From JAFDZW01 sp038229915 (GTDB lineage: Bacteria; Bacteroidota; Ignavibacteria; Palsa-1295): a stretch of DNA of 38,713 bases. The stretch is taken from contig JBBRNY010000014.1 in assembly GCA_038229915.1 (NCBI GenBank), forward strand, positions 1 through 38,713, read 5' to 3'. A program made the position numbers and the translations under genes. Under the pieces are notes generated by a model. The model searched no databases. It had not been told where the DNA came from and saw only the letters and a program-made list of their open reading frames with translations. How positions within the stretch are numbered: the first letter of the stretch is position 1; each line of letters starts with the position of its first letter. Shown piece after piece: positions 24,662-32,802 of the stretch.

Positions 24662-26695
24662 ATGAGATCGCTATTTCGATCTGTGTTGGTCGCACTACTG
24701 GTATGTATCACCGGCAGTGCATTTGCGCAAACAAGATATTGGATCGAACTGACCGACAAAGGTATTTCGAGCAGTGAATTTATTCCGGGCACTCCACTCT
24801 TTGATAACACACTCCGCGAATTTTCTAAGAAATCACTTTCGCGCCGTGCTACACAATTTCATACAAATGACATTGCAAAGCTCATCACCATCGATGATGC
24901 GCCGATCAACAAACGCTATATTTCTCTGCTCGGCTTCTATGGTGTGTCGCTTAAGAGTGAATCGCGATGGACAAACTCCGTAAGCGCAACACTCAGCGCC
25001 GAACAATTCGAACACGTTCGATCACTCCCATTTGTGAAAGCAATTCATCCTGTTGGCGCATCATTATTATTTAATAATGATCGGGTTTGTTCGATGATCG
25101 TCCCGACACCGAAGTTTACCAGCACTCCGACCGTGTATGATTGTACTTACGATTCGATCATCTATCATTACGGTTTGACGCAGAATCAAATTACCAGGCT
25201 CAATGTGCCGCCGCTTCATGCAATGGGTTTTGATGGAAGTGGTGTCACTCTTGGTGTGCTTGACGTTGGCTTTCGGTGGCGCGCGATGCGCACTACCAAT
25301 ATGCATCACGTGATAGCTGAATATGATTTTGTCTATGGCGATTCGATCACCGCAAATGATTCTCTTGATGCGCCCAATGGTGATGGGCATGGTTCGGCGG
25401 TCTTAAGCACAGTAACAGCATTCTTACCCGATACACTTGTCGGGCCAGCATACCATCCTGATCTTTTACTCGCCAAGACCGAAGACACCCGTAGTGAAAC
25501 ACCACGCGAAGAAGACAACTACACCGCGGCGCTTGAGTGGATGGAAAAATTTGGTGTTGATATTACAACGTCGTCGGTTGGCTATCGCGGGTTTGATAGC
25601 GGCTTCGTCAGTTATAATTATGATGATCTTAATGGCAGAACAGCGATCAGCACACGGGCTGTTGTGCGGGCGCAACGTCTAGGTGTGCTTGTGTGTACTG
25701 CTGCCGGAAATGGCGGGCAGAGCAACCCACCTTCGCTGGTTGTTCCATCGGATGCTGATAGTATTTTATCGGTTGGTGCACTTGATTACAACGATTCGAT
25801 CGCGGGATTTTCTTCGAACGGTCCTACCGTTGATGGCAGGATCAAACCCGATATTTGCGGGCCCGGAGTGGGCGTGGCAACAATGAGCCCGGGAAATGAT
25901 ATTATTTATGATAGTGGTACATCGCTTTCAACACCGCTTGTAGCAGGCGCTTGCGTATTGATCAAGCAAGCACATCCCGAAGCGACGGCACAACAAATTC
26001 GTAATGCGGTGATCTCAACGGGTATTGCCTATCCCGACCCAGTGCCGAATAATGTATATGGGTACGGAAGAATTAACGCGTATTCTGCAGCGTTAAAACT
26101 TGGGACGATCATCGCGAAACAACATCTTTGGAAAACAGATAGTATTTATTCGGTTTGTGTTCCTATCGCGGCAAATAATCATATCAAGCAAGCCAAGATC
26201 ATCTATGCATTAAATATCGGCGGAAGTTTTGTTGAGAGTATCCCACTTTCGCTCGTCACTGATTCGCTGATCTATTCCGGTCGTTTTCCTGCGTTGCCAC
26301 GCGGTACACACCTTCGTTATTATATTGCTGTGACCGACGGCGCAGATACGATCACGCGTTCGCCGCGCAACGCAACTGACTCGGTGTTTGATTTTTATGT
26401 CGGCGACACAATGCCGAGTCCGCCACTTAGTGTATCTGCCACACTGCCACGATCGACGTTGTCGTTCTATCCGAATCCGACGCGAGGTATCGGGACTCTA
26501 CAAACTTCGAGTGATGAACAAATACAGTGTTCACTCTATGACAATCTTGGAAGACCAGTGTTTGAGTTTTCGGCACTGTCGGGCAATCGCCATCTACGAC
26601 TTGATCTCAGTAGCCTCGGCAATGGTGCATATCAGCTTCGCACAAAAACGGCAAGTGGCGCGAGCGAATATATTTCAATTGTCATAGCAAAATAA
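24662..26695 (+). CDS. Secreted S8 (subtilisin-like) peptidase with T9SS sorting domain
   Basis: About 677 residues from ATG 24662 (a TTG one codon earlier is open). The signal peptide ends near AFAQ. The catalytic triad is D201 (GVLDVGF), H243 (GDGHGSA) and S421 (SGTSLSTP), with the oxyanion Asn in AAGNGG. After the catalytic domain comes a beta-rich module and a C-terminal tail LSFYPNPTRG...GNGAYQLR, a type-A T9SS signal. It is expected to be exported to the cell surface. It lies between MoxR and the BatA-like gene with gaps of 5 and 4 nt. Confidence 0.92.
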   Translation: MRSLFRSVLVALLVCITGSAFAQTRYWIELTDKGISSSEFIPGTPLFDNTLREFSKKSLSRRATQFHTNDIAKLITIDDAPINKRYISLLGFYGVSLKSESRWTNSVSATLSAEQFEHVRSLPFVKAIHPVGASLLFNNDRVCSMIVPTPKFTSTPTVYDCTYDSIIYHYGLTQNQITRLNVPPLHAMGFDGSGVTLGVLDVGFRWRAMRTTNMHHVIAEYDFVYGDSITANDSLDAPNGDGHGSAVLSTVTAFLPDTLVGPAYHPDLLLAKTEDTRSETPREEDNYTAALEWMEKFGVDITTSSVGYRGFDSGFVSYNYDDLNGRTAISTRAVVRAQRLGVLVCTAAGNGGQSNPPSLVVPSDADSILSVGALDYNDSIAGFSSNGPTVDGRIKPDICGPGVGVATMSPGNDIIYDSGTSLSTPLVAGACVLIKQAHPEATAQQIRNAVISTGIAYPDPVPNNVYGYGRINAYSAALKLGTIIAKQHLWKTDSIYSVCVPIAANNHIKQAKIIYALNIGGSFVESIPLSLVTDSLIYSGRFPALPRGTHLRYYIAVTDGADTITRSPRNATDSVFDFYVGDTMPSPPLSVSATLPRSTLSFYPNPTRGIGTLQTSSDEQIQCSLYDNLGRPVFEFSALSGNRHLRLDLSSLGNGAYQLRTKTASGASEYISIVIAK

Positions 26696-26699
26696 GCCA

Positions 26700-28874
26700 A
26701 TGACATTTCTTAATCCGTTCGCACTCTTCGCGCTGATCGCTGCTTCGTTTCCGGTGCTGTTCCATTTATTTGCGCAGCGCAAATCACGCCGTATCGAATT
26801 TAGCTCGCTCAGATTTTTGCGTCTGCTTGAGAAAAGCTCGATGCGCAAGATCAAACTGCGACAGATATTATTACTCATCCTTCGCACACTGCTCATCGCA
26901 TCGTTAGTGTTTGCATTCTCGCGCCCGGCATTGCGTGGTTCGCTCGGTGGATTTTTTGGATCATCACATGCTAATACTACAGCGGTGATCCTCTTTGACA
27001 ATTCGGCTTCGATGGCACGTCGCGATGCGAGCGGAAGTTTGTTCAAGCAAGCTCAAGATGCGGCGCTGACCGTTGCAACAGCACTTGAAGACGGCGATGA
27101 ATTATTATTGATACCGATCGCATCGCTCGAACGCGGGAAGCAATATCAACGCCTCCACGACCCACAAGAGATCAGAAAAGCGATCACTGACCTCTCGCTA
27201 TCAGATGCCGAAGCACATCTCGGCGACGGGCTTCGTATCGCGAGTGCGGAGATAGCGCGGTCTGCAAATGTCAATCGCGAAATGTATTTGGTGAGCGACA
27301 ATCAAGCTCGGAACATTACGAATATCACTACTGACTCATCGCTAAAACTGTTTGATGAGAAAGCAAATTTCTTTTCATTGACTACTGCCACTGCATCGAC
27401 GACGGTACGAAATCTTTCAATTGATTCTCTCGTGCCGGTGACAACAGTGTTTGAAGGTGGGCGCCCGATCGAGTTTACTGCTTCGATCAGAAATACCGGC
27501 GATGTCGCGGTGGAGAATGCTATCGTCTCGTTATTTTATAATGATGAACGTGTAGCGCAACGTGCGATTACTTCGTTGGCGTCGCAAAAGACCGAGAACA
27601 TCACCATCAGTGCATTGCCAAAGAATACGGGCATCGTTAATGTTCGTGCTGAGCTTGAAGAAGATGCATTGCCATTCGATAACAAACGCTATCTCTCGCT
27701 CGAACTTCCGGCGACGAGTCGCGTTGCGATCTTTACCAATAGCACAGCCGATGCCGATTTTCTGCGGCTTGCACTCGAACAAACACTCAGCGAAACTACC
27801 TCGCTTCCCTACTCGATCGAACTTCATCGCATCGAAGAACTCCGAATGCTCCCGTCGTTGCGATCACGTTTAGACGCGGTGTTTGTCGAGATCGGTAATC
27901 AACCCGTTGATGCGTCGGATGTAAAAGCATTACGCGAATACATTGCAAGCGGTCGTGGCGTCGCACTGTTCCCACTTGTGGGCATCACACCTGCTCAATT
28001 CAATGCGCAAATAGGATCGGCACTTGCCTTGCCCGCGCTTGAGTTGCTTGATGGTTCTTTGCAAAAAGCTTCGACCTATTTTAGTCTTGCGACGTTCGAT
28101 CTTGCGCATCCTTTCTTCAACGGAATGTTCGATAAGAATTCGAATCCCAACTCGCGTGGTATCGAGTCACCAAAAATTTACCAGTACTATAAATTTGCCA
28201 CAGGTGGTTTACCGCTGATAAAACTTTCGACCGGAGCGCCGTTCTTATCAGATATTCGTATTGGCAAGGGTGATATATTATTATTTAGTGTCGCACCAAA
28301 TTTTTCCACAAGCGACCTTCCGCGCAAGCCGATCTTCTTACCGTTAATGCGACGTAGCGCGGCATATCTCTCTTCGATCTCATCGCACGAGCGCTCCGAT
28401 GAATTATTTTTTACTGGCGCGCCTGTTGATCACACGCTCCCACCGAATCTTGGGATTCAAGCCGGCGAACGATTACTCGTCAAAGGACCGAACAACATTG
28501 CGCAGCGCGTCGAAGTCAAAGGCTCTGCGACGGGCGCATTGCATCTGATGCTCGAGACAGCGCCATTTGCGGGCATCTACAGCATTTACAAAGATGCAGA
28601 CGCTCGTGATGCGCTGACAGCGTTTGCGGTCAATCCGAAAAGCGATGAATCAAATTTACAAGTAGCAGCAACGACCCAATTACAAAAAACTATTGAGCAA
28701 TTCGGTGTAAAGTCTTCGTCTATTCATTCACTTGATCCTTCTCGAAAGGATCTTGCCGAAGTGATCCGTCAGTCACGTTTTGGTGTCGAGCTATGGCAAA
28801 TATTTCTCGCTTTCGCGGTGATCTGTGCTATTGCCGAAATGCTCATCGCCCGTGAAGGAAAAGCGAAAGAGTAA
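26700..28874 (+). CDS. BatA-like membrane protein with von Willebrand factor A domain
   Basis: 724 residues. The first 80 are the BatA N-terminal module with two helices (FLNPFALFALIAASFPVLFH; ILLLILRTLLIASLVFAFSR). A VWA domain follows with the metal-site motif DNSAS at 100-104, then a long periplasmic beta-rich part and a closing helix near the C-terminus (IFLAFAVICAIAEMLI). These proteins partner MoxR ATPases. Membrane integrity, stress or assembly roles have been proposed for such systems but are not established. Last gene of the run; a strong terminator follows. Confidence 0.9.
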   Translation: MTFLNPFALFALIAASFPVLFHLFAQRKSRRIEFSSLRFLRLLEKSSMRKIKLRQILLLILRTLLIASLVFAFSRPALRGSLGGFFGSSHANTTAVILFDNSASMARRDASGSLFKQAQDAALTVATALEDGDELLLIPIASLERGKQYQRLHDPQEIRKAITDLSLSDAEAHLGDGLRIASAEIARSANVNREMYLVSDNQARNITNITTDSSLKLFDEKANFFSLTTATASTTVRNLSIDSLVPVTTVFEGGRPIEFTASIRNTGDVAVENAIVSLFYNDERVAQRAITSLASQKTENITISALPKNTGIVNVRAELEEDALPFDNKRYLSLELPATSRVAIFTNSTADADFLRLALEQTLSETTSLPYSIELHRIEELRMLPSLRSRLDAVFVEIGNQPVDASDVKALREYIASGRGVALFPLVGITPAQFNAQIGSALALPALELLDGSLQKASTYFSLATFDLAHPFFNGMFDKNSNPNSRGIESPKIYQYYKFATGGLPLIKLSTGAPFLSDIRIGKGDILLFSVAPNFSTSDLPRKPIFLPLMRRSAAYLSSISSHERSDELFFTGAPVDHTLPPNLGIQAGERLLVKGPNNIAQRVEVKGSATGALHLMLETAPFAGIYSIYKDADARDALTAFAVNPKSDESNLQVAATTQLQKTIEQFGVKSSSIHSLDPSRKDLAEVIRQSRFGVELWQIFLAFAVICAIAEMLIAREGKAKE

Positions 28875-28896
28875 TATCTACTAACGTTAGAATATC

Positions 28897-28936
28897 AAAG
28901 CGGAGCAACGATCAAACATCGTTGCTCCGCTTTTTT
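28897..28936. terminator. Bidirectional intrinsic terminator
   Basis: A perfect 16-bp stem AAAGCGGAGCAACGAT / ATCGTTGCTCCGCTTT with a 5-nt loop, followed by T6. It closes the BatA-like transcript on the plus strand and, read in reverse through the A-rich left side, can also stop the convergent genes. Confidence 0.93.
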
Positions 28937-29135
28937 AATTATCCTTGTGCTGATCGCGTTCGCTTTGTTTAAGCTTTAGCTTTTTCTTTTGCTCCGAGGT
29001 GGCAACATCAGCTTTTCTGTGATTCAATTTCTGCGCACAACACGGGCGTACTGCCGGTTGCAAGCCGAACCCTTGTAGCGAAAGCGAACCCGCAAAGAAT
29101 AGTAACGTCAGCAGTTGTTTCGACTTAGCCTTCAT
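28935..29135 (-). CDS. Small secreted protein, unrecognised
   Basis: 66 residues. A signal-peptide-like N-terminus (KSKQLLTLLFFAGSLSLQGFG) is followed by a Cys-Cys pair (RPCCAQ) and a highly charged Lys/Asp-rich tail. I recognise no family. Its start overlaps the DUF899 gene end by 11 nt on the same strand, suggesting coupling and a real gene, although a protein this short is uncertain. The Cys pair next to a thioredoxin-like neighbour hints at a thiol or metal role; that is speculation. Confidence 0.55.
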   Translation of the reverse strand: MKAKSKQLLTLLFFAGSLSLQGFGLQPAVRPCCAQKLNHRKADVATSEQKKKLKLKQSERDQHKDN

Positions 29136-29727
29136 AGCTATACTGCGGCTCCCAACTATTTTCGCCGTCTTTTAAGAGTTCGAGGAAGTGCCATGTAGCT
29201 GAATACATATCGCTTGGTCCAAACTCATCATAGCCGACACGACTGATCGAGCCGTCATCTTCTTTATGAAACGTAGAATAGCCGGGTGTTGAATATTTCT
29301 TGCCGTCTTTCTCGTATGCAAAACCCATATCGATCGAGAAGTCCATCGCCTGATCGGAAAGCATTTTAAAGCGCCAGTCGCGGCTCTTTGCAAATTCTTT
29401 TTGCACGTCGGGTGTATTCGGCGTGACCACCACAAGCGCTGAACGGTTTTCGAGATGTTTAGAAATACCATTGATCTCGTCAGCCCATAATGTGCAGTAG
29501 CGGCAGCCCTTACCCATATTGTGAATAACGATCAGATCTTTTTTATCACCGAAAAGCTCGCCAAGTGTGACCGAAGCATTGTTCCAATCAACAAGCGCGT
29601 AAGGTTTTTCGACCGTATGGGCGTTGCTCTTGATGATCTCGACAATACGTTGACGTTTTTCAAATATTTCTTTTTGAAGTACTTCAAGTTCGGCGTTGCC
29701 GTAAAGCCCAGGAAATTCGTTTGCCAT
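29125..29727 (-). CDS. DUF899 thioredoxin-like family protein
   Basis: 200 residues with a thioredoxin-like fold. LIVIHNMGKGCRYCTLWADEINGI carries the CxxC-type pair typical of DUF899, and the opening ALVDWNNASVTLGELFGDK and the FKMLSDQAMDFSIDMGF segment match the family. No signal peptide, so cytoplasmic. Function unproved; many relatives are annotated as thioredoxin domain or dithiol-disulfide isomerase-like proteins. It overlaps the small secreted protein gene downstream by 11 nt. Confidence 0.88.
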   Translation of the reverse strand: MANEFPGLYGNAELEVLQKEIFEKRQRIVEIIKSNAHTVEKPYALVDWNNASVTLGELFGDKKDLIVIHNMGKGCRYCTLWADEINGISKHLENRSALVVVTPNTPDVQKEFAKSRDWRFKMLSDQAMDFSIDMGFAYEKDGKKYSTPGYSTFHKEDDGSISRVGYDEFGPSDMYSATWHFLELLKDGENSWEPQYSYEG

Positions 29728-29814
29728 AGATGTAATTAATTAATAAATATGTACAAAGATACGGCTTATTATTCTAGGGAGTTATCGCAAAATTGCGAAT
29801 TAAATGAAATCTCT

Positions 29815-29892
29815 GTAGGGGCATGCCGCTGGCATGTCCGCATTGATGTTTTATGCGAACGAGTTGCGGGCAAGCCAGCGGCTTGCCCCTAC
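29815..29892. repeat. Palindromic dispersed repeat (27-bp inverted arms)
   Basis: GTAGGGGCATGCCGCTGG... at 29815-29841 is mirrored by an arm at 29866-29892 (reverse complement GTAGGGGCAAGCCGCTGG...), with three mismatches over 27 nt by hand. An 11-bp direct repeat AATTGCGAATT lies outside on both sides (29791-29801 and 29898-29908) but does not abut the arms. It looks like a small REP/MITE-type palindrome. Confidence 0.75.
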
Positions 29893-29907
29893 GGGACAAT
29901 TGCGAAT

Positions 29908-30543
29908 TTAGACCATTGTTTTGCGTGCGTCGCGATATCGGCTTGGCGAAACACCGTATTCGCGGCGGAATGAGTCGGAGAATGCCGGAAGCGTTTCGAA
30001 TCCGACGATCATCGAGATGTCCCCTATCATTTCATCGGTTTCTTCGAGCATCTGCGCCGCCTTTTGCAAACGTTTACCTATCACATATTGATATGGTGTA
30101 GTTTCGAACACACTTTTGAATAATCTGAGAAAATGATAATGTGATAAACAAGCGACGGTGGCGATCTCTTCGAGATTGATGGGCTGCATAAAATGGCTAT
30201 CGATATAGTCTTTCGCTTCGGCAAGGCGGTAATAGACCGAGTGTTTTGCGCTGATGCGTTGGAGCGGGACGCGTGAAAGTTCTTGCTCGATGGTTTGTTG
30301 CGCCCGAATTGCGCTTTCGAGAATCAGCGAGACTCCGACTTCGAGGCCACTATACTCGCTCGGATGTTCACCAGTCAATCGTTTTCCTTGCTTGCGATAG
30401 CGATTGAGTTTTTGGATGAACGGGTTATAGGCTTCGGATTCAAAAATAGTTGGAGCCATGTCGGCATCATTCTTCGCACGATCACTCAGCAGAAGATCGA
30501 GCGTTTCGGCAAGCACCTTAATATTTTTTTTTGGGCCTGCCAT
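29908..30543 (-). CDS. AraC-family transcriptional regulator
   Basis: 211 residues. The C-terminal about 100 residues form a double helix-turn-helix AraC domain: AKDYIDSHFMQPINLEEIATVACLSHYHFLRLFK, then AAQMLEETDEMIGDISMIVGFETLPAFSDSFRREYGVSPSRYR. The N-terminal half is short, helical and unlike a cupin sensor; I cannot name it. The start ATG overlaps the methyltransferase stop by 1 nt (TAATG), so both are coupled. Targets are unknown; autoregulation of the pair is plausible. The stop lies next to a palindromic repeat. Confidence 0.88.
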   Translation of the reverse strand: MAGPKKNIKVLAETLDLLLSDRAKNDADMAPTIFESEAYNPFIQKLNRYRKQGKRLTGEHPSEYSGLEVGVSLILESAIRAQQTIEQELSRVPLQRISAKHSVYYRLAEAKDYIDSHFMQPINLEEIATVACLSHYHFLRLFKSVFETTPYQYVIGKRLQKAAQMLEETDEMIGDISMIVGFETLPAFSDSFRREYGVSPSRYRDARKTMV

Positions 30544-31358
30544 TACATTTTTTTGCCAGCCATATCAACGAGGATCGGTGAACAGAAGATCGTATCGGGA
30601 TCTTTACGATGGGCATACCAATCTTCAAGCATTGCCGCACCTATCTCGGGCGTTGTTGCGCCACTTGCGACCATCAGGTGCATGTGCTTGGTAAAAAATT
30701 TATCTGCCCATTCTATCACCTCACTATCAGGACCTCCGGCGAGGCAATGGGGCGAGTAGTCGATCATCGAAACATTGTGTTCGCGAAATATTTTTGGTAT
30801 CTTCGATGCGATAAATGCGTCGCCACCGCCTGTCGCCCAATGACGTATGACCATCTCGAGTGCGCCATCGAACGCGCCACCTTTTGGATATAAACCAAGC
30901 CCAGAATAGAGATAGTCTTCGATCGCGATCACACCGCCGGGTTTTAGTGAGCGTAACAGATTCGTGATGAATTGCTCGGGGTCGCTTACGAAGCCTATGA
31001 CCCACCGGACAAAGATCACATCATAATAGTCTTTCGGAAGGTCAGCCGTTTCGGCAGTTCCGTGATAGAACGAAATGTTATTCCAAGACTGCGCTTTACT
31101 ATATTCTTTGAAATACTCGAGATAGTATTCAGCCGGTTCGAGCACCGCTACTTCGCCGCTGGTGCCGACACGTTCGCGAAGATCCATTGCCACAAACCCA
31201 GGACCGGCACCGACATCAAGGCATTTCATTCCTGCACTAATTTTGAGGCGGTCAAAGAAGGCATCGGTGATGGGTTTCCATACGCCATGCTGAAACTGGA
31301 GGCGTTCGAGCTCTTCGAGATTGATGCCGAGGATGTATTCTTTTTGCTGTTGTACCAT
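30543..31358 (-). CDS. Class I SAM-dependent methyltransferase
   Basis: 271 residues. Motif I is CLDVGAGPGFVAMDLRERVG, followed by VAVLEPAEYYLEYFKEY, YDVIFVRWVIGFVSDP and the post-motif LKPGGVIAIEDYLYSG, the UbiE/Methyltransf_25-like pattern. The substrate cannot be read from sequence; related enzymes act on small molecules. First gene of a coupled pair with an AraC regulator. It is divergent from a lipoprotein gene across 79 nt that must hold both promoters. Confidence 0.88.
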   Translation of the reverse strand: MVQQQKEYILGINLEELERLQFQHGVWKPITDAFFDRLKISAGMKCLDVGAGPGFVAMDLRERVGTSGEVAVLEPAEYYLEYFKEYSKAQSWNNISFYHGTAETADLPKDYYDVIFVRWVIGFVSDPEQFITNLLRSLKPGGVIAIEDYLYSGLGLYPKGGAFDGALEMVIRHWATGGGDAFIASKIPKIFREHNVSMIDYSPHCLAGGPDSEVIEWADKFFTKHMHLMVASGATTPEIGAAMLEDWYAHRKDPDTIFCSPILVDMAGKKM

Positions 31359-31437
31359 TAACTATTTATCCGATAATTTGTTAGATTTCTGTTGTGTTAA
31401 CTTTTTCGTGTCAGCTTTCATTCAACCCGGACATCCT

Positions 31438-32100
31438 ATGAAGCGTTTACTAATTGTGTGTTGCTTACTCTGTGGAGTGACCGCCTCTTCATGTTCAAAC
31501 AACACCAGCACCGGCGGCACCGTGTTTACGCCCCCTATCGTACCACTCGGGGCGGGTTTTTATTGGGTGATGGAAACAACGACTTTTGATAACAACGGCG
31601 CTCCGATAAAAACGACGAATGATACCATTCATATCTATGATGATACCCATCTGTCGCCGAAAGGGGTTACCTTCTATCACTTTGATAACACCTACGTCAC
31701 CCAACTTAGTGATGGGCTATACAACACCGATCTCTCTTTTGGCGGACCGTATCTCTATCTAAAATTTCCGGCATCGGTCAATGATGTCTTCCGTGATGGA
31801 CAGCTTTCGAAAACCATTAATTTCCCGACCGCACTCAAACCGGATTCGATGGTTACTATTGCGACCGACTATCGTGTTGTCGCAGTAAATACTTCCGTCA
31901 GCGTACCTGCCGGAGTTTTTTCATGCAATGAATATGTCACGACTTGGTCGGATGTGAAATACCATTCTCCATACGAGCTCGATTACTATTTTTATTCGGC
32001 AAATGTCGGACCGGTCCAGACCGAGCACTATAAACGTGATGTAACCAATGTGCTCAAGCTCACCTCACGCTCAAGATTGGTCTCAAAGAAATTAAATTAA
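31438..32100 (+). CDS. Putative lipoprotein
   Basis: 220 residues from ATG 31438 (the frame is open further upstream to 31321, but that part overlaps the divergent gene). The signal is MKRLLIVCCLLCGVTASSC with a lipobox Cys at 19. The mature part is beta-rich (GFYWVMETTTFDNNGAPIKT; YLYLKFPASVNDVF; VSVPAGVFSCNEYVTTW). The VPAGVFxCxEY phrase is seen in Bacteroidota envelope proteins of unknown function. No enzyme motif is visible. An AT-only hairpin follows the stop. Confidence 0.75.
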   Translation: MKRLLIVCCLLCGVTASSCSNNTSTGGTVFTPPIVPLGAGFYWVMETTTFDNNGAPIKTTNDTIHIYDDTHLSPKGVTFYHFDNTYVTQLSDGLYNTDLSFGGPYLYLKFPASVNDVFRDGQLSKTINFPTALKPDSMVTIATDYRVVAVNTSVSVPAGVFSCNEYVTTWSDVKYHSPYELDYYFYSANVGPVQTEHYKRDVTNVLKLTSRSRLVSKKLN

Positions 32101-32119
32101 TAGAAATTTAATTTTTTTT
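32090..32119 (+). terminator. AT-only hairpin with T-run
   Basis: AATTAAATT (32090-32098) pairs with AATTTAATT (32105-32113), followed by further T to 32119. It overlaps the lipoprotein stop codon. Thermodynamically weak because no G:C pairs are present, but correctly placed between two convergent genes. Confidence 0.4.
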
Positions 32120-32573
32120 ATACCCCAAACTGTTTGAGATGGTGATCGGTGTGATTGTACATTAATCTTCCCCAATCATCTCGGCTGAACGCACCAGCCA
32201 TCGCATTTGCCGGAGCGAATGATGTTGCTCTCGAAGCGCTCTCTATATACGATTTAAGATTCATCCGTTCCGCTTCAAAATCTTTGGGATCCACACCCAG
32301 TGCGACCATATCTAACGATGGGAATGTAGGTGCTTTTCCTTTTGGGATCGGCGCATTCAAGAGCATAAATCGAAAGATCTTTTTCTTCAATCCGCCACCT
32401 GGTTGCATCTGTTCAGGTTTTTCGCCAAGCGCGATCTGATACCCGATGGCGATATGTCGTAGTGACTGAGCCACGTTCATCTTGCCCCACTTCCGATTTG
32501 CGCTCGGGGTGAGTTTGTCAATACGAGCAAGAAGCTGTTGTTTAAGAGTCGGATCAAAGATCGTTTTTTTCAT
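32118..32573 (-). CDS. DUF1569 (DinB-like) family protein
   Basis: 151 residues. RIDKLTPSANRKWGKMNVAQSLRHIAIGYQIALGE, with the first His, and the ending FSRDDWGRLMYNHTDHHLKQFGV, with the His cluster, match DUF1569, a DinB-like four-helix bundle with a metal site. Function is unknown; DinB-like folds include mycothiol- and bacillithiol-dependent enzymes. A cytoplasmic, single-gene unit, convergent with the lipoprotein gene. Confidence 0.88.
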   Translation of the reverse strand: MKKTIFDPTLKQQLLARIDKLTPSANRKWGKMNVAQSLRHIAIGYQIALGEKPEQMQPGGGLKKKIFRFMLLNAPIPKGKAPTFPSLDMVALGVDPKDFEAERMNLKSYIESASRATSFAPANAMAGAFSRDDWGRLMYNHTDHHLKQFGV

Positions 32574-32756
32574 TGCATTGGCTGAGATATAGGATAGTAA
32601 CTCCTCGCACGAAAAAACAGTTTAACAAAATGCTCTGGTCGCGGCAAGCAGTCGTGCCGAAAAAGATCTTGTCGCCACTACATTTTCGGGCGGTAGCGAA
32701 TGCGTTGTTGCTGCTGATGCGATTGCGCTAACATTACAGGCTGGTTTAAAATATTT

Positions 32757-32776
32757 GAGCCGACTAAAGTCGGCTC
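32757..32776. repeat. Perfect 9-bp palindrome
   Basis: GAGCCGACT AA AGTCGGCTC. It lies in the 229-bp gap between the DUF1569 start and the DUF5777 stop and resembles small palindromic repeats scattered in intergenic DNA. No T-run follows, so it is not an obvious terminator. Confidence 0.65.
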
Positions 32777-32802
32777 TACTGGAGTTAAATTGTTTGATCA
32801 GA

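Noticed and set aside
31359..31437. Bacteroidota-type promoter (TAnnTTTG)
   Set aside because: A TAATTTG-like string is present in the divergent region, but spacing and the upstream TTG element do not fit well enough to call it.
32574..32802. Possible degraded gene between DUF1569 and the DUF5777 barrel
   Set aside because: Translations look vaguely protein-like in two frames but have no recognisable motif; only the palindrome at 32757-32776 is supported.
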